A DNA stretch of 64,000 nucleotides from Brevibacillus sp. (GTDB lineage Bacteria > Bacillota > Bacilli > Brevibacillales > Brevibacillaceae). Shown in pieces: positions 1 through 8,775 of this stretch; position 1 is the stretch's first letter; each line of letters starts with the position of its first letter. The stretch spans positions 372,001 through 436,000 of the forward strand of contig JACDOF010000001.1 in the NCBI GenBank assembly GCA_017656235.1. Reading direction: 5' to 3'. The position numbers and the translations under genes were made by a program. Under the pieces are notes generated by a model. It was not told where the DNA came from. It did not search any database and saw nothing but the letters and a program-made list of their open reading frames with translations.

Positions 1-1019
1 AAAAGCTGGCGGACGAGGCCATCGTGAATATTCTGGTTCCCTCCCGCAAACAGCAGAGCGGATTTAAGAACCCGTTCGAGATGCTGTTTTCCGCACAGCA
101 GCATTCCCAAACCGCGCAGCAGGATGGAGACGAAGCAGCGATCCAGCAGCAGCGCAGACAAGTCGCTTATCAGCTGGCCAGCGGGCAGTTGGAGGAACAG
201 ATGATCGAGATCGAAGTAGAGGATCAAACCCCTTCCATGTTCGACTTGTTTCAGGTGCCCGGGGCCGAACAGATGGGCATGCAGATGCAGGACATGTTAG
301 GCAGTCTCCTGCCCAAGCGGACCAAGAAACGGAAGCTGAAGATCAAGGATGCACGCAAGGTGTTGACCCAGCAGGAAGCCCAAAAACTGGTAGACATGGA
401 CGAAGTGATCCAAGAATCGGTTTATCGCGCGGAACAACAGGGTATTATTTTTATCGACGAGATCGACAAAATCGCCGGGAAAGACGGCCGCGGGCCGGAC
501 GTGTCGCGTGAAGGCGTACAGCGTGACATTCTGCCGATCGTGGAAGGGTCCACGGTAATGACCAAGTACGGGCCGGTCAAAACCGATTACATCCTGTTCA
601 TAGCTGCCGGAGCCTTCCACATCGCCAAACCGTCTGACCTGATCCCTGAGCTGCAGGGGCGGTTCCCGATTCGAGTCGAGTTGACCAGTTTACAGGAAGA
701 AGATTTCATCCGTATCCTGACAGAGCCGAGAAACGCACTGATTAAACAGTACACCGCTTTGTTGGAAACGGAAGGTATCAGAATAGAATTTTTAGATGAA
801 GCTATTAGAGAAATCGCCAAACTGGCTACAGAAGTAAACCAAGCGACTGACAACATCGGGGCGAGGCGTTTGCACACGATCTTGGAGAAGTTGTTGGAAG
901 ACCTTTCTTTTGAGGCGCCGGACATTCACTTGGAAAAGGTGGTCATCACGCCCGAATATGTTCGGGAGAAGCTGGCCAGCATCGTGAAGAACCGCGATCT
1001 CAGCCAGTACATTTTGTAA
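1..1019 (+). CDS. hslU: ATP-dependent protease ATPase subunit HslU/ClpY, 5'-truncated by window edge
   Basis: C-terminal ~339 residues of the AAA+ unfoldase that feeds substrates to the HslV/ClpQ peptidase. The reading frame is open from base 3 (AAG) with no true start in the window, so the N-terminal domain with Walker A lies upstream. Visible are part of the intermediate domain (lower-complexity Q-rich stretch around 90-200), Walker B (IIFIDEID, near 445-470), the ELQGRFP sensor/arginine-finger segment near 650-670 and the sensor-2 GARRLH motif near 860. The GTG at 24 is an internal codon. codY follows after 31 bp, the same hslU-codY order as B. subtilis clpY-codY, so the two are probably co-transcribed. 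Confidence 0.97.
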   Translation, partial: KLADEAIVNILVPSRKQQSGFKNPFEMLFSAQQHSQTAQQDGDEAAIQQQRRQVAYQLASGQLEEQMIEIEVEDQTPSMFDLFQVPGAEQMGMQMQDMLGSLLPKRTKKRKLKIKDARKVLTQQEAQKLVDMDEVIQESVYRAEQQGIIFIDEIDKIAGKDGRGPDVSREGVQRDILPIVEGSTVMTKYGPVKTDYILFIAAGAFHIAKPSDLIPELQGRFPIRVELTSLQEEDFIRILTEPRNALIKQYTALLETEGIRIEFLDEAIREIAKLATEVNQATDNIGARRLHTILEKLLEDLSFEAPDIHLEKVVITPEYVREKLASIVKNRDLSQYIL

Positions 1020-1050
1020 AAGTTTAAGGAGAAGACGTCAGGAGGAATGG

Positions 1051-1833
1051 ATGATGGACTTACTGTCAAAAACCAGGCGAATCAACCGCATGCTGCAAAA
1101 ATCAGCAGGCCATGCGGTTAACTTCAACGAAATGGCGCAAGTGCTGAGCGATGTCATTGACGCCAACATCTTTGTGGTCAGCCGCAAGGGGAAGATGCTG
1201 GGGTACGCCATCGCCCAGGAAATTGACAATGAACGGATACGCAAAATGTTGGAGGAACGTCGCTTTCCGGAGGAGTACAGCCAGAATCTGCTGAAAGTGG
1301 AAGAGACGTCAGCCAATCTCGATATTGAGAGCCCGTATACGGCTTTTCCCGTTGAGATGAAAGAAGTATTCTCCACTGGTTTGACCACGATCGTGCCGAT
1401 CATGGGCGGCGGAGATCGGTTGGGAACGCTCATCCTGGCGCGGGTTAACAACCGATTTGTCGATGACGACCTGATTCTGGCCGAAGTGGGAGCCACTGTC
1501 GTAGGGATGGAGATTCTCCGTGAACGTTCGGAAGCGATTGAAGAAGAAGCGCGAAGCAAAGCTGTTGTACAAATGGCCATCGGTTCTCTATCGTACAGCG
1601 AGCTGGAGGCAGTGGAACACATTTTTGAAGAACTGGATGGGAAAGAGGGCCTGCTGGTCGCCTCAAAGATTGCCGACAGAGTGGGCATCACTCGTTCTGT
1701 CATTGTAAATGCGCTGCGCAAACTGGAGAGTGCGGGTGTTATCGAATCCCGCTCTTTGGGAATGAAAGGAACCTTTATCAAGGTGCTGAACGAAAAACTG
1801 CTGCCCGAGTTGGAGAAGTTAAAGACCTCTTGA
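1051..1833 (+). CDS. codY: GTP-sensing global transcriptional regulator CodY
   Basis: 260 residues, the normal CodY length. An N-terminal GAF domain (about 1-155) binds branched-chain amino acids in this family, and a C-terminal winged helix-turn-helix (about 197-230, with [16 protein letters not shown]) binds DNA. The start ATG at 1051 is preceded by GGAGGAA at 1041-1047; ATG 1054 is an equally possible start one codon later. In B. subtilis CodY represses stationary-phase genes including fla/che, and its gene sits just upstream of that operon as here. A strong terminator follows at 1856-1891, so codY belongs to the hslU transcript and not to the flagellar one. Confidence 0.98.
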   Translation: MMDLLSKTRRINRMLQKSAGHAVNFNEMAQVLSDVIDANIFVVSRKGKMLGYAIAQEIDNERIRKMLEERRFPEEYSQNLLKVEETSANLDIESPYTAFPVEMKEVFSTGLTTIVPIMGGGDRLGTLILARVNNRFVDDDLILAEVGATVVGMEILRERSEAIEEEARSKAVVQMAIGSLSYSELEAVEHIFEELDGKEGLLVASKIADRVGITRSVIVNALRKLESAGVIESRSLGMKGTFIKVLNEKLLPELEKLKTS

Positions 1834-1855
1834 CGGGCTGCGGAAAAAATGAAAT

Positions 1856-1891
1856 ATGACTGCTGTCTGAGGGCAGCAGTCATTTTTTTTT
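1856..1891 (+). terminator. Intrinsic terminator of hslU-codY
   Basis: Perfect 10-bp stem ATGACTGCTG (1856-1865) with CAGCAGTCAT (1874-1883), 8-nt loop, followed by an uninterrupted run of T. It separates codY from the flagellar operon. Confidence 0.93.
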
Positions 1892-2272
1892 ATGTTGTTT
1901 TGTCGAAGATTTTGTGTCGAATATTGAAAGAAAACCATGTGATTTATTCGCCATTTTTAGGATGAAAGATGGAAAAATGCGATTTCTATTGCTTGTAAGT
2001 TGGCAGTATTAGCAAATTGGTCCTGATTTAAAGATGAGACTTTTTTCGCGAATGTAAAACTGATGTGATTTTTCGCGTAGAAATTGTCGATTTAGAAGGA
2101 ATTATTGCGGGTTTTGCAGAAGATGTAAGGCACCATAGAGGAAAATGGTTACATTCTAAAAATGTGTCGAAAAATGAACATCGTGTATCGAAAGATGTTT
2201 CAATATGCAATTTAATGGGTAATCAAACAAAATGGGAATCCAATATTGTAAAAAACAGGGGAGGGAGCCGGA
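1892..2272 (+). promoter_or_regulatory. AT-rich fla/che upstream regulatory region with Spo0A-box-like sites
   Basis: About 380 bp without a convincing gene, much richer in A+T than its surroundings. It holds TGTCGAA at 1901-1907, 1915-1921 and 2165-2171, and TTCGCCA (TGGCGAA on the other strand) at 1947-1953. TGTCGAA is the established Spo0A box of Bacillus. Related variants occur at 2085-2091 (TGTCGAT) and 2186-2192 (TATCGAA). A direct repeat TTTTTCGCG lies at 2042-2050 and 2069-2077. The fla/che promoter must be here, but I could not pick a good sigma-A or sigma-D promoter; a weak extended -10 candidate is TTTAAT near 2210. That Spo0A acts here is inference. Confidence 0.6.
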
Positions 2273-2680
2273 TTGATTCAGTCAGACAGCCTGCGCTTGC
2301 TGGAGCGTTCATTGGATGTCAGCATGCTGAGACAGCGAGTGATTGCCAACAACATCGCCAATGTGGACACTCCGCGCTTTAAAAGCAAGCAGGTCGTGTT
2401 TGAAGAACTGCTCCGACAAGAACTGGAGCAGCCGACCAGCAAGTTGCGCGCATACCGGACAGACCCGCGTCACCTGTCGTTCGGTACGATCGGTTCCACA
2501 CCTGAGCCGCGAATTACTGCAAATCCGAATGCGATCGTACAGAACAACGAGAACGACGTTGACCTGGAGTACGAAATGAATCAGATGGCCAAAAACCAGA
2601 TTTGGTACAACGGTCTGGTCCAATTGACGAACGGCTATTTCAGCAAACTGCGAAGCGTCATTGGCGAAGGAAGGAGGTAA
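2273..2680 (+). CDS. flgB: Flagellar basal-body rod protein FlgB
   Basis: 135 residues, typical for this proximal rod subunit, which is exported by the flagellar type III system and assembles on the MS ring. The N-terminal rod/hook signature is clear (ANNIANVDTPRFKSKQ, residues about 25-40). The start is TTG at 2273, preceded by GGGGAGGG at 2259-2266; no ATG is near this position in the frame. It is the first gene of the fla/che operon and flgC follows after 6 bp. Confidence 0.96.
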   Translation: MIQSDSLRLLERSLDVSMLRQRVIANNIANVDTPRFKSKQVVFEELLRQELEQPTSKLRAYRTDPRHLSFGTIGSTPEPRITANPNAIVQNNENDVDLEYEMNQMAKNQIWYNGLVQLTNGYFSKLRSVIGEGRR

Positions 2681-2686
2681 TGGCGG

Positions 2687-3151
2687 ATGAGTTTGTTTCG
2701 GGGGATGGATACAAGCGCGTCAGCATTGACCGCCAACCGTTTGCGGCTTGATACCGTCGCCGCCAACATAGCCAATGCCAATTCAACAAGGGCCCGACTG
2801 GTCAACGGTGTCTGGGAGCCGTATCGCAGAAAAATGGTAGAGATCGCTCCCAAGTCCGAACAGTCGTTTGACAATCTGTTGGAAGCTGCGATCGGGACCG
2901 TCACTGGCGCCAATCCGGAGCAGGGTGTCCGCGTAATGGCGATCCGGGAGGACAACACACCGTTTAAACGGGTGTATAATCCCGATCATCCGGATGCTGA
3001 TGAGCAGGGCTATGTCAGATTGCCCAACGTGGACATCATGAAAGAAATGGTCGACATGATTTCAGCGTCCCGCTCATACGAAGCCAACGTCACGGTGTTG
3101 AATGCGTCCAAGAGTATGATGATGAAAGCTTTGGAAATTAACGGTAGATAA
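2687..3151 (+). CDS. flgC: Flagellar basal-body rod protein FlgC
   Basis: 154 residues. Proximal rod subunit paralogous to FlgB. The N-terminal signature ANRLRLDTVAANIANANSTR and a C-terminal heptad-like segment (SRSYEANVTVLNASKSMM) are shared by axial proteins that pack N- and C-terminal helices together in the rod. The ATG at 2687 has the strong RBS AAGGAGGT at 2671-2678, which overlaps the end of flgB. An ATG at 2680 is in a different frame. Confidence 0.97.
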   Translation: MSLFRGMDTSASALTANRLRLDTVAANIANANSTRARLVNGVWEPYRRKMVEIAPKSEQSFDNLLEAAIGTVTGANPEQGVRVMAIREDNTPFKRVYNPDHPDADEQGYVRLPNVDIMKEMVDMISASRSYEANVTVLNASKSMMMKALEINGR

Positions 3152-3163
3152 GGGGCGTAACAG

Positions 3164-3463
3164 GTGATGCAAATCAATCCTCTCAGCAACATATCGCTTC
3201 AGCCCTCCACCGTGATGACAAAACAGACTCCGGCGGAGGTTGCCCGGTCGTTTTCCGGGTATTTGGCCGATGCGATGGAACAGGTAAACAAGGCCCAGAA
3301 AGATGCGGAAGTGCTGAACCAAAAGTTTGCTGCCGGTCAGGTGGAAGATATTCATCAAGTGATGATAGCCGGACAAAAAGCGTCCGTTATGCTTGAACTA
3401 ACGATGCAGGTACGGAACAAGGTAATCGAATCCTACCAGGAAATCATGCGGATGCAGCTCTAA
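3164..3463 (+). CDS. fliE: Flagellar hook-basal body complex protein FliE
   Basis: 99 residues, normal for FliE, the adaptor between the MS ring (FliF) and the proximal rod. The conserved C-terminal half (VEDIHQVMIAGQKASVMLEL, then VRNKVIESYQEIMRMQL) is intact. The start could be GTG 3164 or ATG 3167; they are adjacent codons in one frame, and no strong RBS decides between them. It lies between flgC and fliF in the conserved order. Confidence 0.95.
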   Translation: MMQINPLSNISLQPSTVMTKQTPAEVARSFSGYLADAMEQVNKAQKDAEVLNQKFAAGQVEDIHQVMIAGQKASVMLELTMQVRNKVIESYQEIMRMQL

Positions 3464-3493
3464 TCTTTATGTAGCCGCTTGGTGAGGTGAAAC

Positions 3494-5077
3494 ATGAACG
3501 AACGTCTGACATTGTACAAAGAACAACTGAAAGAAAAGTGGAACGCACTTAACAGCCGGCAGAAGTGGATAATCGGGTTTACAGCTCTGTTCCTGGTGCT
3601 ATCGCTGGGGTTATACATATTTTTTGCTTCTCAGCCGGTATACGTTTCGCTTTATGATCAGCGGTTGAGCGAACAGGAAATCGGGCTTATCAAGCAAGAG
3701 TTGGACAGCAAACAGATTCCATACCGGATCACCGGCGGCGGTACACGTATTGAAGTGCCACAAGTAATGGCTCAGGATATCATTGTCGAATTGGCAGCAC
3801 AAGGCATTCCCAGAGAGGCCGGCATCAGCGCCGAAATCTTCTCAGGGGCCGGCAGTTTTGGCATAACCGACAGGCAGTTTGACGTCCTGAAAAAGGAAGC
3901 GCTGCAGCAGGAACTGAAAAAAATGCTTGAGCGCGTAAATGGCGTACGTTCCGCTCAGGTGATGATCACCCTGCCGGAGGAGAATCTGTTCGTAACCGAA
4001 ACGTCGGATCAGGCGACTGCTTCTGTCATCGTCGATGTAGAGCCGGGAACCAGACTCAACCAGGAGCAGATCAAGGCGCTGCACTACCTGGTATCCCGCT
4101 CGGTCGAGAACTTGCCGCTCGAAAACATCACCATCACGGACCAGTACTCCAACTTGCTGGAGTTGGAAGCGGAAGAGGGCAGTACTGGCACGATGACGCT
4201 CTATGAGCAGCAGCAAAAGATCAAGTCCGACTACGAACGCAAGATCCAGCACGATCTGTACAACCTGCTTGGCACAATCATGGGCCGGGACAAAGTCATT
4301 GTCCACGCGACCGTCAAGATGAACTTCGCCAAGGAAAACCGGGTGGAGAACCTGGTAGAGCCGGTTGACAAGGAGAATAATGAAGGCATCATCATCAGTG
4401 CCGAAAAGTTATCCAAAACGTACAGCGGTCAGGGAGCCCCTCCGGGTGGTATCGCCGGAACGGGCAACAATGACGTACCCGCCTATCCCGGCGGAACCCA
4501 GCAGGGTGCCAGCAGCGAGTATGAAGAGTTAAGTGACCGGGTTAACCGGGAAGTAAACCGGATCACCCGCAACATCACGGAGAGTCCTTATCAAGTTGAA
4601 GATATTTCGATCAACGTCGGCGTTGAACCACCACCAGGAGGACAACTGGACCCGCAAACTGTGGAGAACATCAAACAGGTCCTGCGCAATGTGGTTCTTG
4701 TGACGCTGAGCGAACGGGATCGGGAATTGACCCAGGCCGAACTGGATCAGCGCATTTCCGTCTTTGAGCGTCAATTTGACGGAAAGGTTGTGGTCGAGCA
4801 GCAATCTGCACTGAGCCCGTACATTTTGTATGGTGTTGGAGCGCTTGCCCTTCTGGCCATTGCGGCTGTAGCCTATCTCGTCGTCCGCCGACGCCGTCAA
4901 GCCAAGCAAGAAGAAGAGATTCCGGATTTACCCGCTCCTCAGCCTTCAGAAGTGCCCGATCTTGTATACAATGAGGACAGTGATGAAGTTGTCGTACGCA
5001 AGCAATTAGAGAAGTTAGCCAGAAGCAAGCCGGAAGAATTTGTCACGCTGCTTCGCACCTGGCTAGCTGAAGAGTAG
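3494..5077 (+). CDS. fliF: Flagellar MS-ring protein FliF
   Basis: 527 residues. It forms the membrane-embedded MS ring that houses the export gate and carries the FliG rotor. A first membrane segment lies at about 25-46 and a second at about 440-462, flanking the large extracytoplasmic ring-building domains. The region around 300-340 is rich in Gly/Pro/Ala, as in the variable part of other FliF proteins. The cytoplasmic tail (last ~62 residues, ending EEFVTLLRTWLAEE) is the usual FliG-binding segment. ATG 3494 follows GGTGAGGTG. fliG starts 13 bp after the stop. Confidence 0.98.
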   Translation: MNERLTLYKEQLKEKWNALNSRQKWIIGFTALFLVLSLGLYIFFASQPVYVSLYDQRLSEQEIGLIKQELDSKQIPYRITGGGTRIEVPQVMAQDIIVELAAQGIPREAGISAEIFSGAGSFGITDRQFDVLKKEALQQELKKMLERVNGVRSAQVMITLPEENLFVTETSDQATASVIVDVEPGTRLNQEQIKALHYLVSRSVENLPLENITITDQYSNLLELEAEEGSTGTMTLYEQQQKIKSDYERKIQHDLYNLLGTIMGRDKVIVHATVKMNFAKENRVENLVEPVDKENNEGIIISAEKLSKTYSGQGAPPGGIAGTGNNDVPAYPGGTQQGASSEYEELSDRVNREVNRITRNITESPYQVEDISINVGVEPPPGGQLDPQTVENIKQVLRNVVLVTLSERDRELTQAELDQRISVFERQFDGKVVVEQQSALSPYILYGVGALALLAIAAVAYLVVRRRRQAKQEEEIPDLPAPQPSEVPDLVYNEDSDEVVVRKQLEKLARSKPEEFVTLLRTWLAEE

Positions 5078-5090
5078 GGAGTGAATACGG

Positions 5091-6104
5091 ATGGCTCGCG
5101 CCACCAAAGAATTGTCAGGCAGACAAAAGGCGGCGATTCTTCTGATAACGCTTGGTCCGGAAGTATCGGCTCAAGTATTCAAACACTTGCGCGAAGACGA
5201 AATCGAGCAGCTGACATTGGAGATAGCCAATGTCAGAAAAGTCGCAAGTGAAGAAAAAGAAAAAGTGCTGCAGGAGTTTCACCAGATTGCCGTAGCGCAG
5301 GAAGTGATCTCACAAGGCGGCATCACCTATGCAAAAGAGATCCTGGAGAAGGCACTGGGTGAGTCAAAAGCGATCGACATCATCAATCGGTTGACTGCCA
5401 ACCTGCAGGTACGGCCGTTTGACTTTGCCCGCAAGGCAGATCCTGGACAGATTCTGAACTTCATACAAAACGAACATTCGCAAACGATAGCGTTGGTGCT
5501 GTCCTATCTGGACCCCAACCAGGCGGCGATGATTCTCTCGTCTCTGCCGCAGGAGAGACAGGCGGACGTGGCAAAGCGGGTTGCCCTGATGGACAGTACT
5601 TCACCGGAGGTAATCGCGCAAGTAGAGCAGGTGTTGGAACAAAAGCTGTCGGCCACGGTTACCCAGGACTATACGCAGGCGGGCGGTATCGAAGCCATTG
5701 TCAACATCCTGAATGGGGTCGACCGCAGTACCGAACGAACCATCCTCGATGCGCTGGAGATCCAGGACCCCGAGTTGGCAGAAGAAATCAAGAAGCGGAT
5801 GTTCGTCTTCGAAGACATCGCTACACTCGACAACCGCTCCATCCAGCGTGTTATCCGCGATGTGGACAACGCAGACCTGCAGCTTGCGCTCAAGGTGGCC
5901 AGCGAAGAGGTGCGGGAAACGATATTCCGCAACATGTCCAAACGGATGGCCGAGACGTTCAAGGAAGAGATGGAGTTTATGGGTCCCGTTCGGCTGCGTG
6001 ATGTCGAAGAAGCGCAATCGCGCATCGTGGCAACGATCCGCCGCTTAGAGGAGGCTGGTGAGATCATCATCGCCCGTGGCGGAGGTGATGACATCATTGT
6101 CTAG
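5091..6104 (+). CDS. fliG: Flagellar motor switch protein FliG
   Basis: 337 residues, normal length. Rotor protein joining FliF to FliM and carrying the torque helix that meets the stator. The three-domain layout is visible: N domain (FliF binding), middle domain, and C domain with the charged torque segment (IQRVIRDVDNADLQLALK). The middle-domain motif normally written EHPQ reads EHSQ at residues 128-131 (5472-5483), a Pro to Ser change at a site involved in FliM contact. The 3' end overlaps the start of fliH. Confidence 0.98.
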   Translation: MARATKELSGRQKAAILLITLGPEVSAQVFKHLREDEIEQLTLEIANVRKVASEEKEKVLQEFHQIAVAQEVISQGGITYAKEILEKALGESKAIDIINRLTANLQVRPFDFARKADPGQILNFIQNEHSQTIALVLSYLDPNQAAMILSSLPQERQADVAKRVALMDSTSPEVIAQVEQVLEQKLSATVTQDYTQAGGIEAIVNILNGVDRSTERTILDALEIQDPELAEEIKKRMFVFEDIATLDNRSIQRVIRDVDNADLQLALKVASEEVRETIFRNMSKRMAETFKEEMEFMGPVRLRDVEEAQSRIVATIRRLEEAGEIIIARGGGDDIIV

Positions 6105-6930
6105 GATCTTTAAAGCGTCCTGCTACACTGCCTCCGAAGAAAAGGTGATTCTCTCGGTACAGCTGCCTGCACCTTCTCAGACGGATCAAGCGTCCGAAAG
6201 GTTGCAGGAAAAAAAAGAAAATTTTCACCCGGCGATGGAAAAGGCGGAAGAAGAAGCCAGCATGATCCTGCGTGACGCTGAGGAGACGGCTCAAAAGCTT
6301 CTTGATGAAGCTGTGCGGCAGGCCGAAGAGATGCGCCAACAGGCGCGGGAGGAAATCGAGCAGTGGTGGAAGGAGAAGCAGCAGGAACTCGCGGAATTGG
6401 CTGAGCAGGTTCGCCGGGATGCCCATGCCGAAGGATTCGCACAGGGAAGGGATGAAGGAAGGGCAGCAGCACGCGAAGAAGAGCAGGAGCACATCCAAAA
6501 GGCAAGAGATGTATTGGAGAAGGCTCATCTGGACAAAGAAGAGATTATTTCGGAGGCGGAACCTTTTCTCGTCGGGTTAAGCGTGGAAATCGCCAAAAAG
6601 GTTATTGGAGAGGAACTGCGCGCGTCTCCCGAAAAAATCGTCAGTATGGTGCAAAACGTGCTGCGTCGATCACGAGTTCACGGACAAATAACCCTTTGTG
6701 TCAATCACCGGCACTACCATTGGGTGGAGGAGCACCGCAGCCAGTTTTTGGCTCTTTTGGACGGAGAGGCTGAATTGATTGTTCTGCCGGATTACTCCGT
6801 GCACGATGATGGATGTGTCATACGCACGCCGTTTGGAAGCGTCGACGCGCGCATTGACACCCAATTGACCGAGATCAAACACGCCTTGATGTCAATTGCC
6901 AAGGGACGTGAAGCGGATGAGCACACTTGA
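6097..6930 (+). CDS. fliH: Flagellar assembly protein FliH (export ATPase regulator)
   Basis: About 277 residues. FliH is the stator-like partner of the FliI ATPase. The first ~150 residues are highly charged and helical, with many Ala/Glu/Gln heptads. The C-terminal domain (about 155-275) is related to ATPase peripheral-stalk subunits. The start chosen is TTG 6097, 8 nt after GGAGGTGA (6081-6088), giving an N-terminus LSRIFKA; ATG 6088 lies inside that RBS and GTG/ATG codons further upstream lack one. It overlaps fliG by 8 bp and fliI by 14 bp, suggesting translational coupling. Confidence 0.92.
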   Translation: MSRIFKASCYTASEEKVILSVQLPAPSQTDQASERLQEKKENFHPAMEKAEEEASMILRDAEETAQKLLDEAVRQAEEMRQQAREEIEQWWKEKQQELAELAEQVRRDAHAEGFAQGRDEGRAAAREEEQEHIQKARDVLEKAHLDKEEIISEAEPFLVGLSVEIAKKVIGEELRASPEKIVSMVQNVLRRSRVHGQITLCVNHRHYHWVEEHRSQFLALLDGEAELIVLPDYSVHDDGCVIRTPFGSVDARIDTQLTEIKHALMSIAKGREADEHT

Positions 6931-8242
6931 CCTGGACAAGTATCTGCAGACACTGAAGCAGCTTGACCCGGTACGGATCAACGGGAAGGTGACGCAAGTG
7001 GTCGGACTTACCGTTGAATCTCAGGGACCGGAAGCGAAATTGGGCGAGGTTTGTCACATTTTATCCCCGCACAATCAGGAGTCGATAGCTGCTGAAGTGG
7101 TCGGGTTTCGCGATAACAAGGTTCTCCTGATGCCGCTTGGAGAGCTGTCGGCAATCGGGCCCGGTTGTGACGTGGTCGCCACAGGACAACCGTTGACGGT
7201 AAAAGTAGGACCGGAAATCCTCGGAAGGGTACTGGATGGTTTGGGCCGACCGCTGGATGGAAGTCCACTGCCCTTCGGGTTGACCAGTTATCCAACGAAC
7301 AACCAACCGCCCAATCCGATTGCGCGCCCACGTATCAGCGAACCGCTCGGTGTTGGTGTTCGAGCAATCGACGGTCTCTTGACCATTGGAAAAGGGCAGC
7401 GTGTTGGTATCTTTGCCGGCTCCGGTGTGGGCAAGAGTACACTGTTGGGCATGGTCGCGCGCAATACGTCCGCAGATATCAACGTGATTGCGCTGATCGG
7501 CGAGCGTGGACGCGAGGTAATGGAGTTTATCCAACGCGATTTGGGGGAAGAAGGACTGAAGAGATCGGTTGTGGTCGTGGCCACTTCTGATCAACCGGCC
7601 ATGATTCGCATCAAAGGAGCGTTGATCGCCACTTCGATCGCCGAATATTTCCGCGACCGCGGGCTTGACGTGATGCTGATGATGGATTCGGTGACGCGCT
7701 TTGCCATGGCCCAACGCGAGATTGGACTGGCCATTGGCGAACCACCGGCAACCCGCGGATATACGCCTTCTGTCTTCGCCTTGCTGCCCAAGCTGTTGGA
7801 ACGGGCAGGGACGGCTGCAAAAGGCAGTATTACGGCATTTTACACGGTGCTTGTTGACTCTGATGACATGAACGATCCGATCGCCGACGCCGTACGCGGG
7901 ATCCTTGACGGACATATCGTTCTTGACAGGAAGATTGCACAGAAGGGCCACTTTCCGGCCATTGATGTCCTGGCCAGTGTCAGCCGGGTGATGAACGAGA
8001 TCGCATCGGATGATCATCTGGAGGCGGCCCGGCACCTGAAGTCCCTGCTTGCCACCTATCGGGAAGCGGAGGATCTCATCAATATTGGAGCGTACAAACT
8101 GGGAACCAACCGTGAGATAGACGCAGCGATTCGCTATCGTGACGTGATCCGTGATTTCACAGCGCAGGGAATCCATGAACCGGCAGAGCTTACCAATACG
8201 ATCAACGCGCTGATTGCACACTTTGGAGGGACGAATCCATGA
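6917..8242 (+). CDS. fliI: Flagellum-specific ATP synthase/export ATPase FliI
   Basis: 441 residues. F1-beta-like ATPase that energises loading of substrates into the flagellar type III exporter. Walker A (AGSGVGKST, about residue 165-175) and Walker B (VMLMMDSVTRFA, about 250-260) are intact. ATG 6917 is chosen: it gives the usual family length and N-terminus, whereas an upstream in-frame TTG at 6896 has no RBS. The end overlaps the fliJ start by 4 bp (ATGA). Confidence 0.98.
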   Translation: MSTLDLDKYLQTLKQLDPVRINGKVTQVVGLTVESQGPEAKLGEVCHILSPHNQESIAAEVVGFRDNKVLLMPLGELSAIGPGCDVVATGQPLTVKVGPEILGRVLDGLGRPLDGSPLPFGLTSYPTNNQPPNPIARPRISEPLGVGVRAIDGLLTIGKGQRVGIFAGSGVGKSTLLGMVARNTSADINVIALIGERGREVMEFIQRDLGEEGLKRSVVVVATSDQPAMIRIKGALIATSIAEYFRDRGLDVMLMMDSVTRFAMAQREIGLAIGEPPATRGYTPSVFALLPKLLERAGTAAKGSITAFYTVLVDSDDMNDPIADAVRGILDGHIVLDRKIAQKGHFPAIDVLASVSRVMNEIASDDHLEAARHLKSLLATYREAEDLINIGAYKLGTNREIDAAIRYRDVIRDFTAQGIHEPAELTNTINALIAHFGGTNP

Positions 8243-8739
8243 GGAGCTTTACGTTTCATCTCCAGAAAATTCTCGATCTGAAGGAAAAAGAACGGGAACA
8301 GGCACAGTGGGCATTTGGCAAATCGCTTCGCCGGAAGGCGGAGGAGGAAGCCAGGTTGGTCGAACTGACCCGGCGTAGAGACGAGTTGGCCCAGAAGCTC
8401 TGCGAAATGCAGCACAAGTCCTGCAGCGTCTCCCAATTGCTCGAGACAAGCCGCTACCAACAAGCTGTAGAGCGGGCGATTGAGACACAACAGCAAACCC
8501 TGTACGGATGTGAACAGGAGATCGAACGGTGCAAGCAGACACTGACCAACCGGATGAAGGAAACGAAGCTCTGGCAGCAGATGCGGGAGCGGGCACGAGA
8601 GCGATTCGAACAGATGGAAAAGCAGCGCGAGCAAAAAATGTTGGATGAGCTGGGCGTCAGCCGCTATATCTTACAGAGGGCCGCCAATGTTGGCTCAACA
8701 TCCAGAGAGTCTGGTGCTCGCCCAATGTCGTCTATGTAA
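8239..8739 (+). CDS. fliJ: Flagellar export chaperone FliJ
   Basis: 166 residues, almost wholly helical and rich in Glu, Arg, Lys and Gln, matching the long coiled-coil FliJ that sits in the FliI hexamer and escorts export chaperones. The first residues (FTFHLQKILDLKEKEREQA) are the typical FliJ N-terminus. It starts inside the fliI stop (ATGA). The family is weakly conserved, so identification rests on this N-terminus, composition and position between fliI and ylxF. Confidence 0.93.
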   Translation: MRSFTFHLQKILDLKEKEREQAQWAFGKSLRRKAEEEARLVELTRRRDELAQKLCEMQHKSCSVSQLLETSRYQQAVERAIETQQQTLYGCEQEIERCKQTLTNRMKETKLWQQMRERARERFEQMEKQREQKMLDELGVSRYILQRAANVGSTSRESGARPMSSM

Positions 8740-8775
8740 CGTTTGGAGATCCAGGGACAACAGGAGGTGACTGCG

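Noticed and set aside
1038-1883. Minus-strand open frame of 281 codons opposite codY
   Set aside because: Antisense shadow of a certain gene; Ser/Arg-rich translation without family resemblance.
2081-2100. Possible CodY box in the flgB upstream region
   Set aside because: Only about half of the 15-bp AATTTTCWGAAAATT consensus matches; not better than chance in AT-rich DNA.
1892-2272. Sigma-D promoter for fla/che
   Set aside because: No TAAA with a GCCGATAT-like -10 at the right distance was found.
2065-2382. Plus-strand open frame of 105 codons before and into flgB
   Set aside because: It overlaps the start of flgB in another frame, lacks an RBS and lies in a regulatory AT-rich region.
7061-8221. 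Minus-strand open frame of 386 codons opposite fliI
   Set aside because: Shadow of fliI, no RBS, no family resemblance.
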